In this document: positions 1 through 7,704 of the stretch, piece after piece | How the letters are laid out: each line of letters starts with the position of its first letter | How positions within the stretch are numbered: the first letter of the stretch is position 1 | From: Shewanella canadensis | GTDB taxonomy: Bacteria > Pseudomonadota > Gammaproteobacteria > Enterobacterales > Shewanellaceae | Reading direction: 5' to 3' | Length of the DNA: 64,000 nucleotides | NCBI RefSeq assembly: GCF_003966225.1 | Contig: NZ_RXNU01000013.1 | Coordinates: 62,001-126,000, forward strand | Notes under the pieces: generated by a model | What the model saw: the letters and a program-made list of their open reading frames with translations, nothing else | Database searches by the model: none | Told to the model about the DNA's origin: nothing | Position numbers and translations under genes: made by a program

Positions 1-7
1 AGCCATT

Positions 8-598
8 ATGGCAGTCATGAAATTTCTGTGTGACACCAAACGCTGCATCGAGTGTAACGGTTGTGTCACAGCTTGTAAGAACGAAAACGATTCCGCTCTC
101 GAGTGGGGTATTCAACGTCGCCGCGTAGTAACAATTAACGATGGTGAGCCAGGTGAAGCATCTCTTTCAGTGGCTTGTATGCACTGTACCGATGCACCTT
201 GTCAGGCAGTTTGCCCTGCAAACTGTTTCTACAAGACTGAAGACGGTTTAACGCTACACAACAAAGATACTTGTATCGGTTGTGGTTACTGTCTATACGC
301 CTGCCCATTCGGTGCGCCTCAGTTCCCTAAGAAGGGTGCTTTTGGTAGCCGTGGCAAGATGGATAAGTGTACTTTCTGTGCCGGTGGCCCGGAAGAGACT
401 CATTCAGATGCTGAACGTCAGAAGTACGGTTCAAACCGTCTGGCTGAAGGTAAGTTGCCTATGTGTGCTGAACTTTGTGCAACTAAGTCGCTATTAGCGG
501 GTGATGCAGATATCGTTTCAAGCATCTATCGTGATCGTATTGTTGCACGCGGTAATCCAAATGCGATATGGGGTTATACCCCTAAGACTGGCGCGTAG
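8..598 (+). CDS. fdhB: Formate dehydrogenase iron-sulfur subunit FdhB (first copy)
   Basis: Electron-transfer subunit of a periplasmic formate dehydrogenase; it passes electrons from the molybdopterin subunit FdhA to the membrane cytochrome b FdhC. The 196-residue protein is a four-cluster ferredoxin: a first CxxCxxCxxxC motif at residues 13-23, a second cysteine set near 58-70, a third CxxCxxC set near 91-100, and a CxxC pair plus late CxxxxC pair near 122 and 151-157. It has no signal peptide, as expected of a subunit exported by hitchhiking with the Tat-targeted FdhA. The start matches the second copy at 5677, where an AGGAGA box precedes it; here that region is only 7 bases from the window edge. 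The matching fdhA should lie just outside. It differs from the second copy mainly in the last 20 residues, where it is longer. Confidence 0.93.
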   Translation: MAVMKFLCDTKRCIECNGCVTACKNENDSALEWGIQRRRVVTINDGEPGEASLSVACMHCTDAPCQAVCPANCFYKTEDGLTLHNKDTCIGCGYCLYACPFGAPQFPKKGAFGSRGKMDKCTFCAGGPEETHSDAERQKYGSNRLAEGKLPMCAELCATKSLLAGDADIVSSIYRDRIVARGNPNAIWGYTPKTGA

Positions 599-658
599 GA
601 CAAATAGGGCTGTGAACTCAGTTCATGGCCCTGTTACTAGTCCGATAAAGGAGTGAGT

Positions 659-1666
659 ATGTTATTAAAATCACTGCGTGGCCTGTTTGCTTTGCTGGTT
701 TTACCTTTTGTTTTAACTATGGGGTTAGGTTTGAGCACATCGGCGCTTGCCGTCGATGATCAAACCAGCCAACAGATGGCCAATAGCAGCGAGGTCGATC
801 TATGGCATGCTGTTAAGGCTGGCGATTCTGGTTATACCACCAAGAAGGGCGTTGAAAGTGGCGTTCTGATAAACGTATCGGCTATAGAGGCAACTGAGAT
901 AAAGAATCAATACCTCACTCCAGCGATGGGGTTGGCGGTATTGGGTGTATTTGGTGCTTTCATCGTCTTCTATTTTGTTAATGGTCCCTCTAAGTTAAGT
1001 AAGGGCTACTCAGGCAAGATGGTATTACGTTGGTCTAAGGCTGACTTGTGGATCCACTGGGTATTAGCTATCTCTTGTCTGGGGCTGATACTTACAGGTA
1101 TCAACATCATGCTGGGTAAACATATTCTAGAGCCTTATGTGGGTGAAGGAATGTGGGCCGGACTGATTTCTGCTAGTAAGTTTATCCATGATTACGTGGG
1201 CCCTGTGTTTATCATATCTTGGATCTTGTGCGTCGTTAAATGGATGCCTCTGCAGACATTTAAGATGTATGACCTTAAGTGGTTCTTAGTCGTTGGTGGT
1301 TACATCAACTTCGGTCCATTCAAGGGTAAGCATCCTGATAGTGGTTTTGCTAATGCCGGTGAGAAGATGTGGTTCTGGACACTTACCCTGTTCGGGCTGT
1401 TCATCAGTGTTTCAGGCATGATGTTAGTCTTGCCTGGCTTAGATCTTCCTCGCGAAGCATCTTTTGCGGCACTACTGATACACGCTATCAGCGCGATCAT
1501 TATCATCGCATTTACTATCGTACATATTTGGATGGCGACAGTATTGAGTGAAGGTGGTATGGAGTGTATGAAGTCTGGTTATTGTGATGAGAACTGGGCC
1601 GTACAACACCACAACCTTTGGTATGATGAGATCAAGGCTAACGACACGTTGGAATATAAAGATTAG
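659..1666 (+). CDS. fdhC: Formate dehydrogenase cytochrome b subunit FdhC (first copy)
   Basis: Membrane subunit (about 335 aa) of the cytochrome b561/FdnI-like family that takes electrons from FdhB and reduces quinone. It has an N-terminal signal peptide ending near the ALA in residues 30-33, then one membrane segment and a four-helix b-type core with histidines positioned to bind haem (near SKADLWIHW, FIHDYVG and HAISAI...VHIW). The segment GGYINFGPFKGKHPD is shared with the second copy, also at DNA level. An in-frame GTG lies 6 bases upstream at 653, but the ATG at 659 sits better behind AAAGGAG. It forms an operon with fdhB 60 bases upstream. Its last 61 bases recur at 1904-1964. Confidence 0.92.
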   Translation: MLLKSLRGLFALLVLPFVLTMGLGLSTSALAVDDQTSQQMANSSEVDLWHAVKAGDSGYTTKKGVESGVLINVSAIEATEIKNQYLTPAMGLAVLGVFGAFIVFYFVNGPSKLSKGYSGKMVLRWSKADLWIHWVLAISCLGLILTGINIMLGKHILEPYVGEGMWAGLISASKFIHDYVGPVFIISWILCVVKWMPLQTFKMYDLKWFLVVGGYINFGPFKGKHPDSGFANAGEKMWFWTLTLFGLFISVSGMMLVLPGLDLPREASFAALLIHAISAIIIIAFTIVHIWMATVLSEGGMECMKSGYCDENWAVQHHNLWYDEIKANDTLEYKD

Positions 1667-1676
1667 GCTTTAGTGT

Positions 1677-1743
1677 CGAGCTACGAGCTACGAGCTACGA
1701 GCTACGAGCTACGAGCTACGAGCTACGAGCTACGAGCTACGAG
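1677..1743. repeat. 7-bp tandem repeat, about 9.6 copies
   Basis: The heptamer CGAGCTA is repeated without interruption for 67 bases directly behind the fdhC1 stop codon. Being AGCT-rich it is partly self-complementary and could fold as RNA or slip during replication. It does not encode anything in a plausible frame. Copy number is likely to differ between strains. Confidence 0.95.
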
Positions 1744-1767
1744 TCTTAAGCTGTAAGTCATAAGTAA

Positions 1768-1801
1768 AAGCGCCTCGGCCTAATAAGCCGGGGCGTTTTT
1801 G
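1768..1801 (+). terminator. Rho-independent terminator after fdhC1 and the tandem repeat
   Basis: A GC-rich stem CGCCTCGGC / GCCGGGGCG with a short loop, flanked by AAA and followed by TTTTTG. It ends the first fdhB-fdhC transcript. Confidence 0.85.
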
Positions 1802-1970
1802 TATCTGGCTTTTGGAGTTGTGATTTTAGTTTCAGCTGTTGGTAGAAATAGAGAGGAAAGAGCAGCTTCGCTGTTGAGAACCGGGCACTCTTAGCAAGAG
1901 CAGACACCACAACCTTTGGTATGATGAGATCAAGGCTAGCGGCACGTTGGAATACAAAGATTAAGTATGC

Positions 1971-1998
1971 AGTTCCTAGGTACTAGAACCTAGGAACT
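1971..1998. repeat. CTAG-rich palindrome (dispersed family, copy 1)
   Basis: A 28-base near-perfect palindrome built on CCTAGG...CCTAGG arms around CTAG, flanked by AGTT/AACT. A perfect relative lies at 19353-19380 and a partial one at 7301-7325. All three sit just behind a gene or gene relic and next to its transcription end. Confidence 0.85.
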
Positions 1999-2004
1999 CA
2001 GATA

Positions 2005-2040
2005 AAAGCCTCAGTTGATATCCTTCACTGAGGCTTTTTT
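2005..2040 (+). terminator. Rho-independent terminator behind the fdhC relic
   Basis: Stem AAAGCCTCAGT / ACTGAGGCTTT with a 13-14 base loop and a run of six T. It follows the duplicated fdhC tail and is probably the ancestral terminator of the first formate dehydrogenase operon. Confidence 0.85.
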
Positions 2041-2575
2041 ATGTCTGGTAGCTGGTTGTTCATTTTTATCATCTGCTCGCAACTTTCTCTGCTCTGTCTC
2101 GAACTTAAAACTTACAACTTTTCACTCTTCTATTTAATCTTCGAGCCCGCAGTTGTCTTTGCTGCCTTTTTAGTCACTTTCAGAATATTGAATCCTGCTC
2201 TTGAAACCCATTCCTAATTACGCATTCTCTTAAGTATCAACAGATTGAGCATACAAGCTGATAACAAGTGTAACTCGGATTTTATTGCAGATTTATGCAA
2301 TAAAAATGAACTAATTTCCAAAACATGATTCGGTTAACACTTTAGAGAAAGGGCCGCTGTATTCACGATCTGAATTGGATTTAGATCAATTTTTAAATTC
2401 TGAATTTCTCCTATATTGCGCGGGTAATTTTGGGATGCTTCTAATAAATAATGACTTTTTACTTTTTGAAAACTAAGGATTAACCATTCGGCAACAGTCG
2501 TTTGGAAACCACATTTTTCTAAAAGTAATCTGGCTATTACTAATAACGAGTATTCCTTTCACACCAGGAGCAAAT
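2041..2575. other. Intergenic region carrying the promoter of the second fdh operon
   Basis: About 535 bases between the terminator and fdhT, with no convincing coding frame. It is AT-rich and contains the FNR/CRP-like half-perfect site at 2376-2389 and a long leader. No further conserved RNA structure was recognised. Confidence 0.5.
2376..2389. promoter_or_regulatory. FNR/CRP-type box upstream of fdhT-fdhA
   Basis: TGGATTTAGATCAA matches the FNR consensus TTGATnnnnATCAA in nine of ten defined positions. It lies about 185 bases before fdhT. Shewanella uses the FNR homologue EtrA and CRP to control anaerobic respiration, so this is a reasonable site for oxygen or carbon control of the operon. 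Confidence 0.55.
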
Positions 2576-2773
2576 ATGAAGAAGCAACAGCCTGATCTAA
2601 ATCGCAGATCTTTGCTGAAAGCACTCACTATCGGTGGTACGGCAACAGCCGCACTCGCCGTAACAGGTGTCAGTGCCGCTCAAGCAACAGAAAGCAATGT
2701 AAGCACTAAGAGTGCTGATGGCTACCATGAAACTGCTCACATCCGCAGTTATTACAATAGCTTGCGTAGCTAA
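2576..2773 (+). CDS. fdhT: Small Tat-signal protein of the formate dehydrogenase operon
   Basis: A 65-residue protein that consists largely of a twin-arginine export signal: an RRSLLK motif near residues 11-16, a hydrophobic alanine/threonine stretch and an ALAVTGVSAAQA processing-like region, with a polar tail of about 25 residues. Such small Tat proteins are typical companions of Shewanella-type fdhA genes (the formate dehydrogenase region Tat-target family), but their role is not established. A CAGGAG ribosome site precedes the ATG. Only 18 bases separate it from fdhA2, so the two are co-transcribed. Confidence 0.85.
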   Translation: MKKQQPDLNRRSLLKALTIGGTATAALAVTGVSAAQATESNVSTKSADGYHETAHIRSYYNSLRS

Positions 2774-2791
2774 ATTAGGAGAAATCGAGCG

Positions 2792-5647
2792 ATGCAATTA
2801 ACTCGCAAATCCAACGCGGCACCTAAAGTTGAAAAAAAATCTTTAGGGATTAGCCGTCGTCAGTTTATGAAGCATGCAGGTATCACTACCGGTGGTATTG
2901 CAGCGGCTTCACTTTTGGGTACAGGCATGATGCGTCGTGCTGAAGCCAAAGATGTCCCTCACAATGCTCCGATCGAGATCAAGCGTACCGTTTGTAGTGC
3001 TTGTGCGGTAGGTTGTGGTCTATATGCCGAAGTACAAAATGGTGTTTGGACAGGTCAAGAGCCTGCATTCGATCACCCGTTCAACAGCGGCGGACACTGT
3101 GCTAAAGGTGCTGCACTGCGTGAACATGGTCACGGTGAGAAGCGTCTTAAGTACCCAATGAAGCTTGTCGATGGCAAGTGGAAGAAACTATCTTGGGAGC
3201 AGGCTTTCAACGAAGTTGGCGACCAGATGCTGGATATCCGTAAGGAATCTGGTCCAGATTCACTTTACTTTATGGGTAGTGCTAAGTTCTCGAACGAAGG
3301 CTGCTACATGTATCGTAAACTTGCGGCTATGTGGGGCACGAACAACGTCGATCACTCAGCACGTATTTGTCACTCTACCACGGTAGCCGGTGTTGCAAAC
3401 ACTTGGGGTTACGGTGCGCAAACTAACTCTTTCAACGATATTCAGAATGCAAATGCAATCTTCTTCATCGGGGCAAACCCGGCCGAAGCGCATCCTGTTG
3501 CTATGCAGCATATTCTGCTTGCGAAAGAGAAGAACAACGCAAAAGTTATCGTTGTCGATCCACGTTTCTCACGTACTGCTGCTCACTCTGATCTGCACTG
3601 TGCACTGCGTCCTGGTACCGATATCCCATTCATCTACGGTATGCTTTGGCACATCTTTGAGAACGGCTGGGAAGATAAGACATTTATCCAAGAGCGTGTG
3701 TTCGAGATGGAAACTATTCGCGAAGAGGCGAAGAAGTTCCCACCAAAAGAAGTTGAGCATATTACCGGTGTAAGTGAAGAGCAGGTTTACCAAGCTGCTA
3801 AGCTTATGGCCGACAATCGTCCAGGCACCGTAGTTTGGTGTATGGGTGGTACTCAGCATCACGTAGGTAATGCCAACACTCGTGCTTACTGTATCCTTCA
3901 GCTTGCGCTGGGTAACATGGGCGTTAAAGGTGGTGGTACTAACATCTTCCGTGGTCACGATAACGTACAGGGTGCAACTGACTTAGGTCTGCTGTTCGAT
4001 ACGCTACCTGGCTATTACGGTCTTAAGACCGGCTCTTGGAAGCATTGGTCTCATGTATGGGATCTTGAGTTTGATTGGGTTAAGAACCGTTTCGATCAGA
4101 ACTCATACCTAGGCCGTATTCCAATGAACACGCCTGGTATTCCTTGTTCTCGCTGGCATGATGGTGTGTTAGAAACGCCTGAGAAGCTAGCTCAAAAAGA
4201 TCGTATTCGTATGGCGTTCTTCTGGGGACAATCGGTTAACACCGAAACCCGTCAACGTGAAGTACGTGACGCACTGGATAAGATGGACACTGTAGTGGTT
4301 GTGGATCCGTTCCCAACTATGGCGGGTGTTATGCATCGTCGTCAAAATGGTGTTTATCTACTTCCTGCGGCAACTCAGTTCGAAACTGAAGGTTCAGTAT
4401 CTAACTCGGGTCGTAGCCAACAGTGGCGTGAGAAGGTTATCGAGCCATTGTTCGAGTCTAAGACTGACCTTGAGATCATGTACCGTCTGTCTCAGAAGCT
4501 TGGTTTCGCCGACGAATACACTAAGCGTATAGCTAAAGATGCCAATGACCTTCTGGTTATTGAAGACATCACTCGCGAGATTAACCGCGGTATGTGGACT
4601 ATCGGTATGTCTGGTCAAAGCCCAGAGCGTTTGAAGCTGCATACCCAAAACTGGGGTACGTTCAGCAGCAAGACGCTTGAAGCGGAAGGTGGTCCTGCGA
4701 AGGGCGATACTTACGGTCTACCTTGGCCTTGTTGGGGGACGCCGGAGCAGAAGCATCCAGGTACTCAAATCCTTTATAACACACACAAGCATGTGCTTGA
4801 GGGTGGCGGTAACTTCCGTGCTCGTTTCGGTGTGGAATACAAGGGTAAGAACCTGCTTGCCGAAGGTAGCTTCTCTAAAGGCGCCGAGATTCAAGATGGT
4901 TACCCGGAGTTTACCTCTGAGATGCTTAAGCAACTTGGCTGGTGGGATGACCTTACGGCGACCGAGAAAGCCGAAGCTGATGGCAAAAACTGGAAGACCG
5001 ATCTTTCCGGTGGTATCCAGCGTGTCGCTATGAAGCACGGTTGTATTCCTTATGGTAATGCTAAGGCGCGTTGTATCGTTTGGACCTTCCCGGATCAAGT
5101 GCCTGTTCACCGTGAGCCGCTTTATACGCCACGTCGTGATCTTGTATCTAAGTATCCAACTTATGATGACATGCAAGTTCATCGTCTGCCCACACTGTAC
5201 AAGTCAATCCAAGAGAAAGACATGACAGGTCAGTATCCACTGGCATTGACCTCTGGTCGTCTGGTTGAGTATGAAGGTGGTGGTGAAGAGTCTCGTTCGA
5301 ACCCATGGCTTGCAGAGCTTCAACAAGAGATGTTTGTTGAGATCAACCCAGGTGATGCTGCCGATCGTGGTATCCGCGATGGTGATACCGTGTGGTTAGA
5401 AGGTGCTGAAGGTGGCCGAATCAAGATTAAGGCTATGGTGACACCTCGCGTTAAAGCTGGTGTTACTTGGATGCCTTATCACTTCTCTGGTGTTATGCAT
5501 GGTGAAAGCCTTGCAGCAAACTACCCGGAAGGTACGGTTCCTTATGTTATTGGTGAGTCAGCTAACACTGCATTGACTTATGGTTATGACCCTGTGACTC
5601 AGATGCAGGAAACCAAGGCATCGCTTTGTCAGATTGAAAAAGCGTAA
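2792..5647 (+). CDS. fdhA: Formate dehydrogenase catalytic subunit FdhA (molybdopterin)
   Basis: A 951-residue member of the molybdopterin oxidoreductase family that oxidises formate to CO2 in the periplasm. It has a Tat signal with SRRQFMKHAG at residues 21-30, a [4Fe-4S] motif with cysteines at 68, 71, 75 and 103, and the active-site segment RICHSTTVAG in which Cys193 stands where selenocysteine is found in E. coli FdnG; the adjacent histidine is kept. The C-terminal molybdopterin-dinucleotide-binding domain is at about 810-940. The metal could be Mo or W. It depends on the moa/moe/mod genes elsewhere in this window. The AGGAGA site before the ATG is good. It is followed by fdhB2 after 29 bases. 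Confidence 0.96.
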   Translation: MQLTRKSNAAPKVEKKSLGISRRQFMKHAGITTGGIAAASLLGTGMMRRAEAKDVPHNAPIEIKRTVCSACAVGCGLYAEVQNGVWTGQEPAFDHPFNSGGHCAKGAALREHGHGEKRLKYPMKLVDGKWKKLSWEQAFNEVGDQMLDIRKESGPDSLYFMGSAKFSNEGCYMYRKLAAMWGTNNVDHSARICHSTTVAGVANTWGYGAQTNSFNDIQNANAIFFIGANPAEAHPVAMQHILLAKEKNNAKVIVVDPRFSRTAAHSDLHCALRPGTDIPFIYGMLWHIFENGWEDKTFIQERVFEMETIREEAKKFPPKEVEHITGVSEEQVYQAAKLMADNRPGTVVWCMGGTQHHVGNANTRAYCILQLALGNMGVKGGGTNIFRGHDNVQGATDLGLLFDTLPGYYGLKTGSWKHWSHVWDLEFDWVKNRFDQNSYLGRIPMNTPGIPCSRWHDGVLETPEKLAQKDRIRMAFFWGQSVNTETRQREVRDALDKMDTVVVVDPFPTMAGVMHRRQNGVYLLPAATQFETEGSVSNSGRSQQWREKVIEPLFESKTDLEIMYRLSQKLGFADEYTKRIAKDANDLLVIEDITREINRGMWTIGMSGQSPERLKLHTQNWGTFSSKTLEAEGGPAKGDTYGLPWPCWGTPEQKHPGTQILYNTHKHVLEGGGNFRARFGVEYKGKNLLAEGSFSKGAEIQDGYPEFTSEMLKQLGWWDDLTATEKAEADGKNWKTDLSGGIQRVAMKHGCIPYGNAKARCIVWTFPDQVPVHREPLYTPRRDLVSKYPTYDDMQVHRLPTLYKSIQEKDMTGQYPLALTSGRLVEYEGGGEESRSNPWLAELQQEMFVEINPGDAADRGIRDGDTVWLEGAEGGRIKIKAMVTPRVKAGVTWMPYHFSGVMHGESLAANYPEGTVPYVIGESANTALTYGYDPVTQMQETKASLCQIEKA

Positions 5648-5676
5648 GTGCAGAATAAGCTAGGAGAAATGCCGTT

Positions 5677-6246
5677 ATGGCTACAATGAAATTTTTGTGT
5701 GATACCAAGCGCTGCATCGAATGTAATGGTTGTGTCACTGCTTGTAAGAACGAAAACGACTCTGCTCTGGAATGGGGCATTCAACGTCGCCGCGTTGTGA
5801 CTATCAATGATGGTCAACCTGGTGAAGCATCTCTTTCAGTGGCTTGTATGCACTGTACCGATGCACCTTGTCAGGCAGTATGTCCTGCGAACTGCTTCTA
5901 TAAGACTGAAGACGGTTTAACGCTACACAACAAAGATACCTGTATCGGTTGTGGTTACTGCTTATACGCTTGCCCATTCGGTGCGCCTCAGTTCCCTAAA
6001 AAGGGTGCCTTTGGTAGTCGCGGCAAGATGGATAAGTGTACTTTCTGTGCCGGTGGTCCTGAAGAGGATCATTCAGATGCAGAGCGTCAGAAGTACGGTT
6101 CAAACCGTATCGCTGAAGGTAAACTTCCAATGTGTGCTGAGCTATGTGCGACTAAGTCGTTACTTGCGGGTGATGCTGAGATTATCTCGTCAATCTACCG
6201 TGAGCGTGTTGCATACCGTGGCTCTAAAAATGCAATCTGGGGTTAA
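5677..6246 (+). CDS. fdhB: Formate dehydrogenase iron-sulfur subunit FdhB (second copy)
   Basis: A 189-residue four-cluster ferredoxin subunit, nearly identical to the copy at 8-598 over its first 170 residues, with the same cysteine spacing (CxxCxxCxxxC at 13-23). It carries electrons from FdhA2 to FdhC2. Long runs of identical DNA between the copies, such as around 5821-5880 against 152-211, indicate recent duplication or gene conversion. The tail ends at IWG and lacks the last seven residues of copy 1. Start supported by TAGGAGA and by agreement with copy 1. Confidence 0.94.
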   Translation: MATMKFLCDTKRCIECNGCVTACKNENDSALEWGIQRRRVVTINDGQPGEASLSVACMHCTDAPCQAVCPANCFYKTEDGLTLHNKDTCIGCGYCLYACPFGAPQFPKKGAFGSRGKMDKCTFCAGGPEEDHSDAERQKYGSNRIAEGKLPMCAELCATKSLLAGDAEIISSIYRERVAYRGSKNAIWG

Positions 6247-6313
6247 TCCCTAGTCTGTATTCAGCCCAAAAATCCACGCCATGGCGACATGGTGTGGAAG
6301 ATAAGGATGTAAT

Positions 6314-7300
6314 ATGAACAATTGGTTCAAACAGATTGGCTTAACTTTAGTGCTGATGTTTAGTGCTATTGGCCTAGCTCAAGCTGGCTCCTCACAGGGA
6401 GCTGAGCAGCCTGTTGCTACTGATGGTCAGATTTGGTCTCAGTTAAAAGCGGGTGCCACAGGTGTTACTACCTCTCATGGTGAGTTTCACAATCAGCCGA
6501 TCAATACCTATGATCTACGAGTTTTAGAGCTTCGTAGTGATCTGTTAGCTCCAGCATTAATGGCTGCGCTATTTGGTATGATCATCATCTTCGTCCTGTT
6601 TATCAAAGTGAATGGTATTTCTAAACTTCACGGTGGTTTCTCAGGCAAGTTGGTGTATCGCTGGTCTAAGTTTGATGTATCGATTCACTGGTTAGGTGCT
6701 ATTCCTTGCCTGTTATTGATTCTGACGGGTCTTACTCTGTTGGCAGGACGATTCTTCTTCCAGCCGTACATCGGCGAAGGTTTGTGGGCAGGCTTTGTCT
6801 ACGCGGCTAAGCAAGTGCATGACTTCATGGCTATCCCATTCATGTTGGGTTGGGCGTTGATGGTCACCTTGTGGGCTAAAAACCAGTTGCCTAAGATGTA
6901 TGACCTTAAGTGGATGATGGTGGTGGGTGGTTACATCAACTTCGGTCCATTCAAAGGTAAGCACCCGGATGCCGGTTTTGCTAACGCGGGTGAAAAACTC
7001 TGGTTCTGGGCCTTTGCTGTCTTTGGCCTGGTTATCTCAGCGTCTGGCATGTTGCTGCTATTCCCGAACTTGTTCGAGCCTAGCCGTACACTGAGCCTGA
7101 TTGCACTCGTGCTTCACTCTGTCAGTGCCATCATCATTACTGCTTTCTCAATCGTCCATATCTTTATGGCAACGGTTATGTCAGAAGGTGGTATGGAGTG
7201 TATGGTTTCTGGATACTGTGATGAGACTTGGGCAAGCCAACACCACAACCTTTGGTTCGATGAGATCAAAGAGAAGGGTACGCTTAAGTATAAAGATTAG
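6314..7300 (+). CDS. fdhC: Formate dehydrogenase cytochrome b subunit FdhC (second copy)
   Basis: A 328-residue membrane cytochrome b of the FdnI-like family: signal peptide ending near LAQA (residue 24), a further membrane segment near 78-97, then the four-helix haem-binding core. It hands electrons to the quinone pool. It shares GGYINFGPFKGKHPD and the conserved C-terminal block from SEGGMECM through QHHNLW with FdhC1, but the N-terminal 110 residues are much more diverged, so exchange between copies appears to be regional. It is the last gene of fdhT-fdhA-fdhB-fdhC and is followed by a palindrome remnant and a terminator. Confidence 0.93.
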   Translation: MNNWFKQIGLTLVLMFSAIGLAQAGSSQGAEQPVATDGQIWSQLKAGATGVTTSHGEFHNQPINTYDLRVLELRSDLLAPALMAALFGMIIIFVLFIKVNGISKLHGGFSGKLVYRWSKFDVSIHWLGAIPCLLLILTGLTLLAGRFFFQPYIGEGLWAGFVYAAKQVHDFMAIPFMLGWALMVTLWAKNQLPKMYDLKWMMVVGGYINFGPFKGKHPDAGFANAGEKLWFWAFAVFGLVISASGMLLLFPNLFEPSRTLSLIALVLHSVSAIIITAFSIVHIFMATVMSEGGMECMVSGYCDETWASQHHNLWFDEIKEKGTLKYKD

Positions 7301-7325
7301 TACCTAGGTTCTAGAAACTAGAATC
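7301..7325. repeat. CTAG-rich palindrome (dispersed family, partial copy 2)
   Basis: TACCTAGGTTCTAGAAACTAG starts on the base after the fdhC2 stop codon. It keeps one complete arm of the family seen at 1971 and 19353 and a decayed second arm. Confidence 0.65.
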
Positions 7326-7334
7326 GATTTTATT

Positions 7335-7369
7335 AAAACACCTCGTTGGGTAACTAGCGGGGTGTTTTT
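7335..7369 (+). terminator. Rho-independent terminator of the second fdh operon
   Basis: Stem AAAACACCTCG / CGGGGTGTTTTT with a 12-base loop, directly behind fdhC2. Confidence 0.85.
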
Positions 7370-7704
7370 GTTTTTATAAAGGCTTGAGGTTGGAGTTGGA
7401 CATCCTTCAGATAGGAGCGGCTTTAGTGCGAATGTTTTATAAGAAGATTTGAATGCTTTACGCAAGAGCAGTTTTCAGTCACTCAGTTGTGTTAATCGCT
7501 AAAACATGACTTGCTTAACAAAAACCTCTAGATTTCCTTGTTAGGTGACAGTAACTTATAACCAGTTCACGTTTTGGAACCTTCTCAAATGATACTTTTA
7601 TACCTCAAAGTGGTTTTTTTATTTACCGGGTATCATTCGTAAATTTAGAGTGTTTTTCTTCAATTTTCTGACGCTACTCATAGATGGCTCAGGTAGGAAT
7701 CTTT
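7370..7704. other. Intergenic region before the HemN-like gene
   Basis: About 335 AT-rich bases with no coding frame that I can support. It should hold the promoter for the gene at 7705. I see no clear FNR box or terminator. Confidence 0.4.

Larger units (their letters stand above)
1606..1964 (+). repeat. Direct repeat of the fdhC 3' end (1606-1666 and 1904-1964)
   Basis: The last 61 bases of fdhC1, including the stop codon, recur exactly 298 bases downstream with four differences, all transitions. The second copy would encode the same C-terminal tail, with two residue changes and TAA in place of TAG, but has no gene attached. The 3' relic is followed by a palindrome (1971-1998) and a terminator (2005-2040), which is the same order as behind the intact fdhC2 at 7300. 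I infer that the relic marks the original operon end and that the roughly 240 bp between the two copies was added later, or that the operon end was duplicated. Confidence 0.85.

Noticed and set aside
1677..1743. CRISPR array
   Set aside because: Seven-base units with no spacers are a simple tandem repeat, and no cas genes are present.
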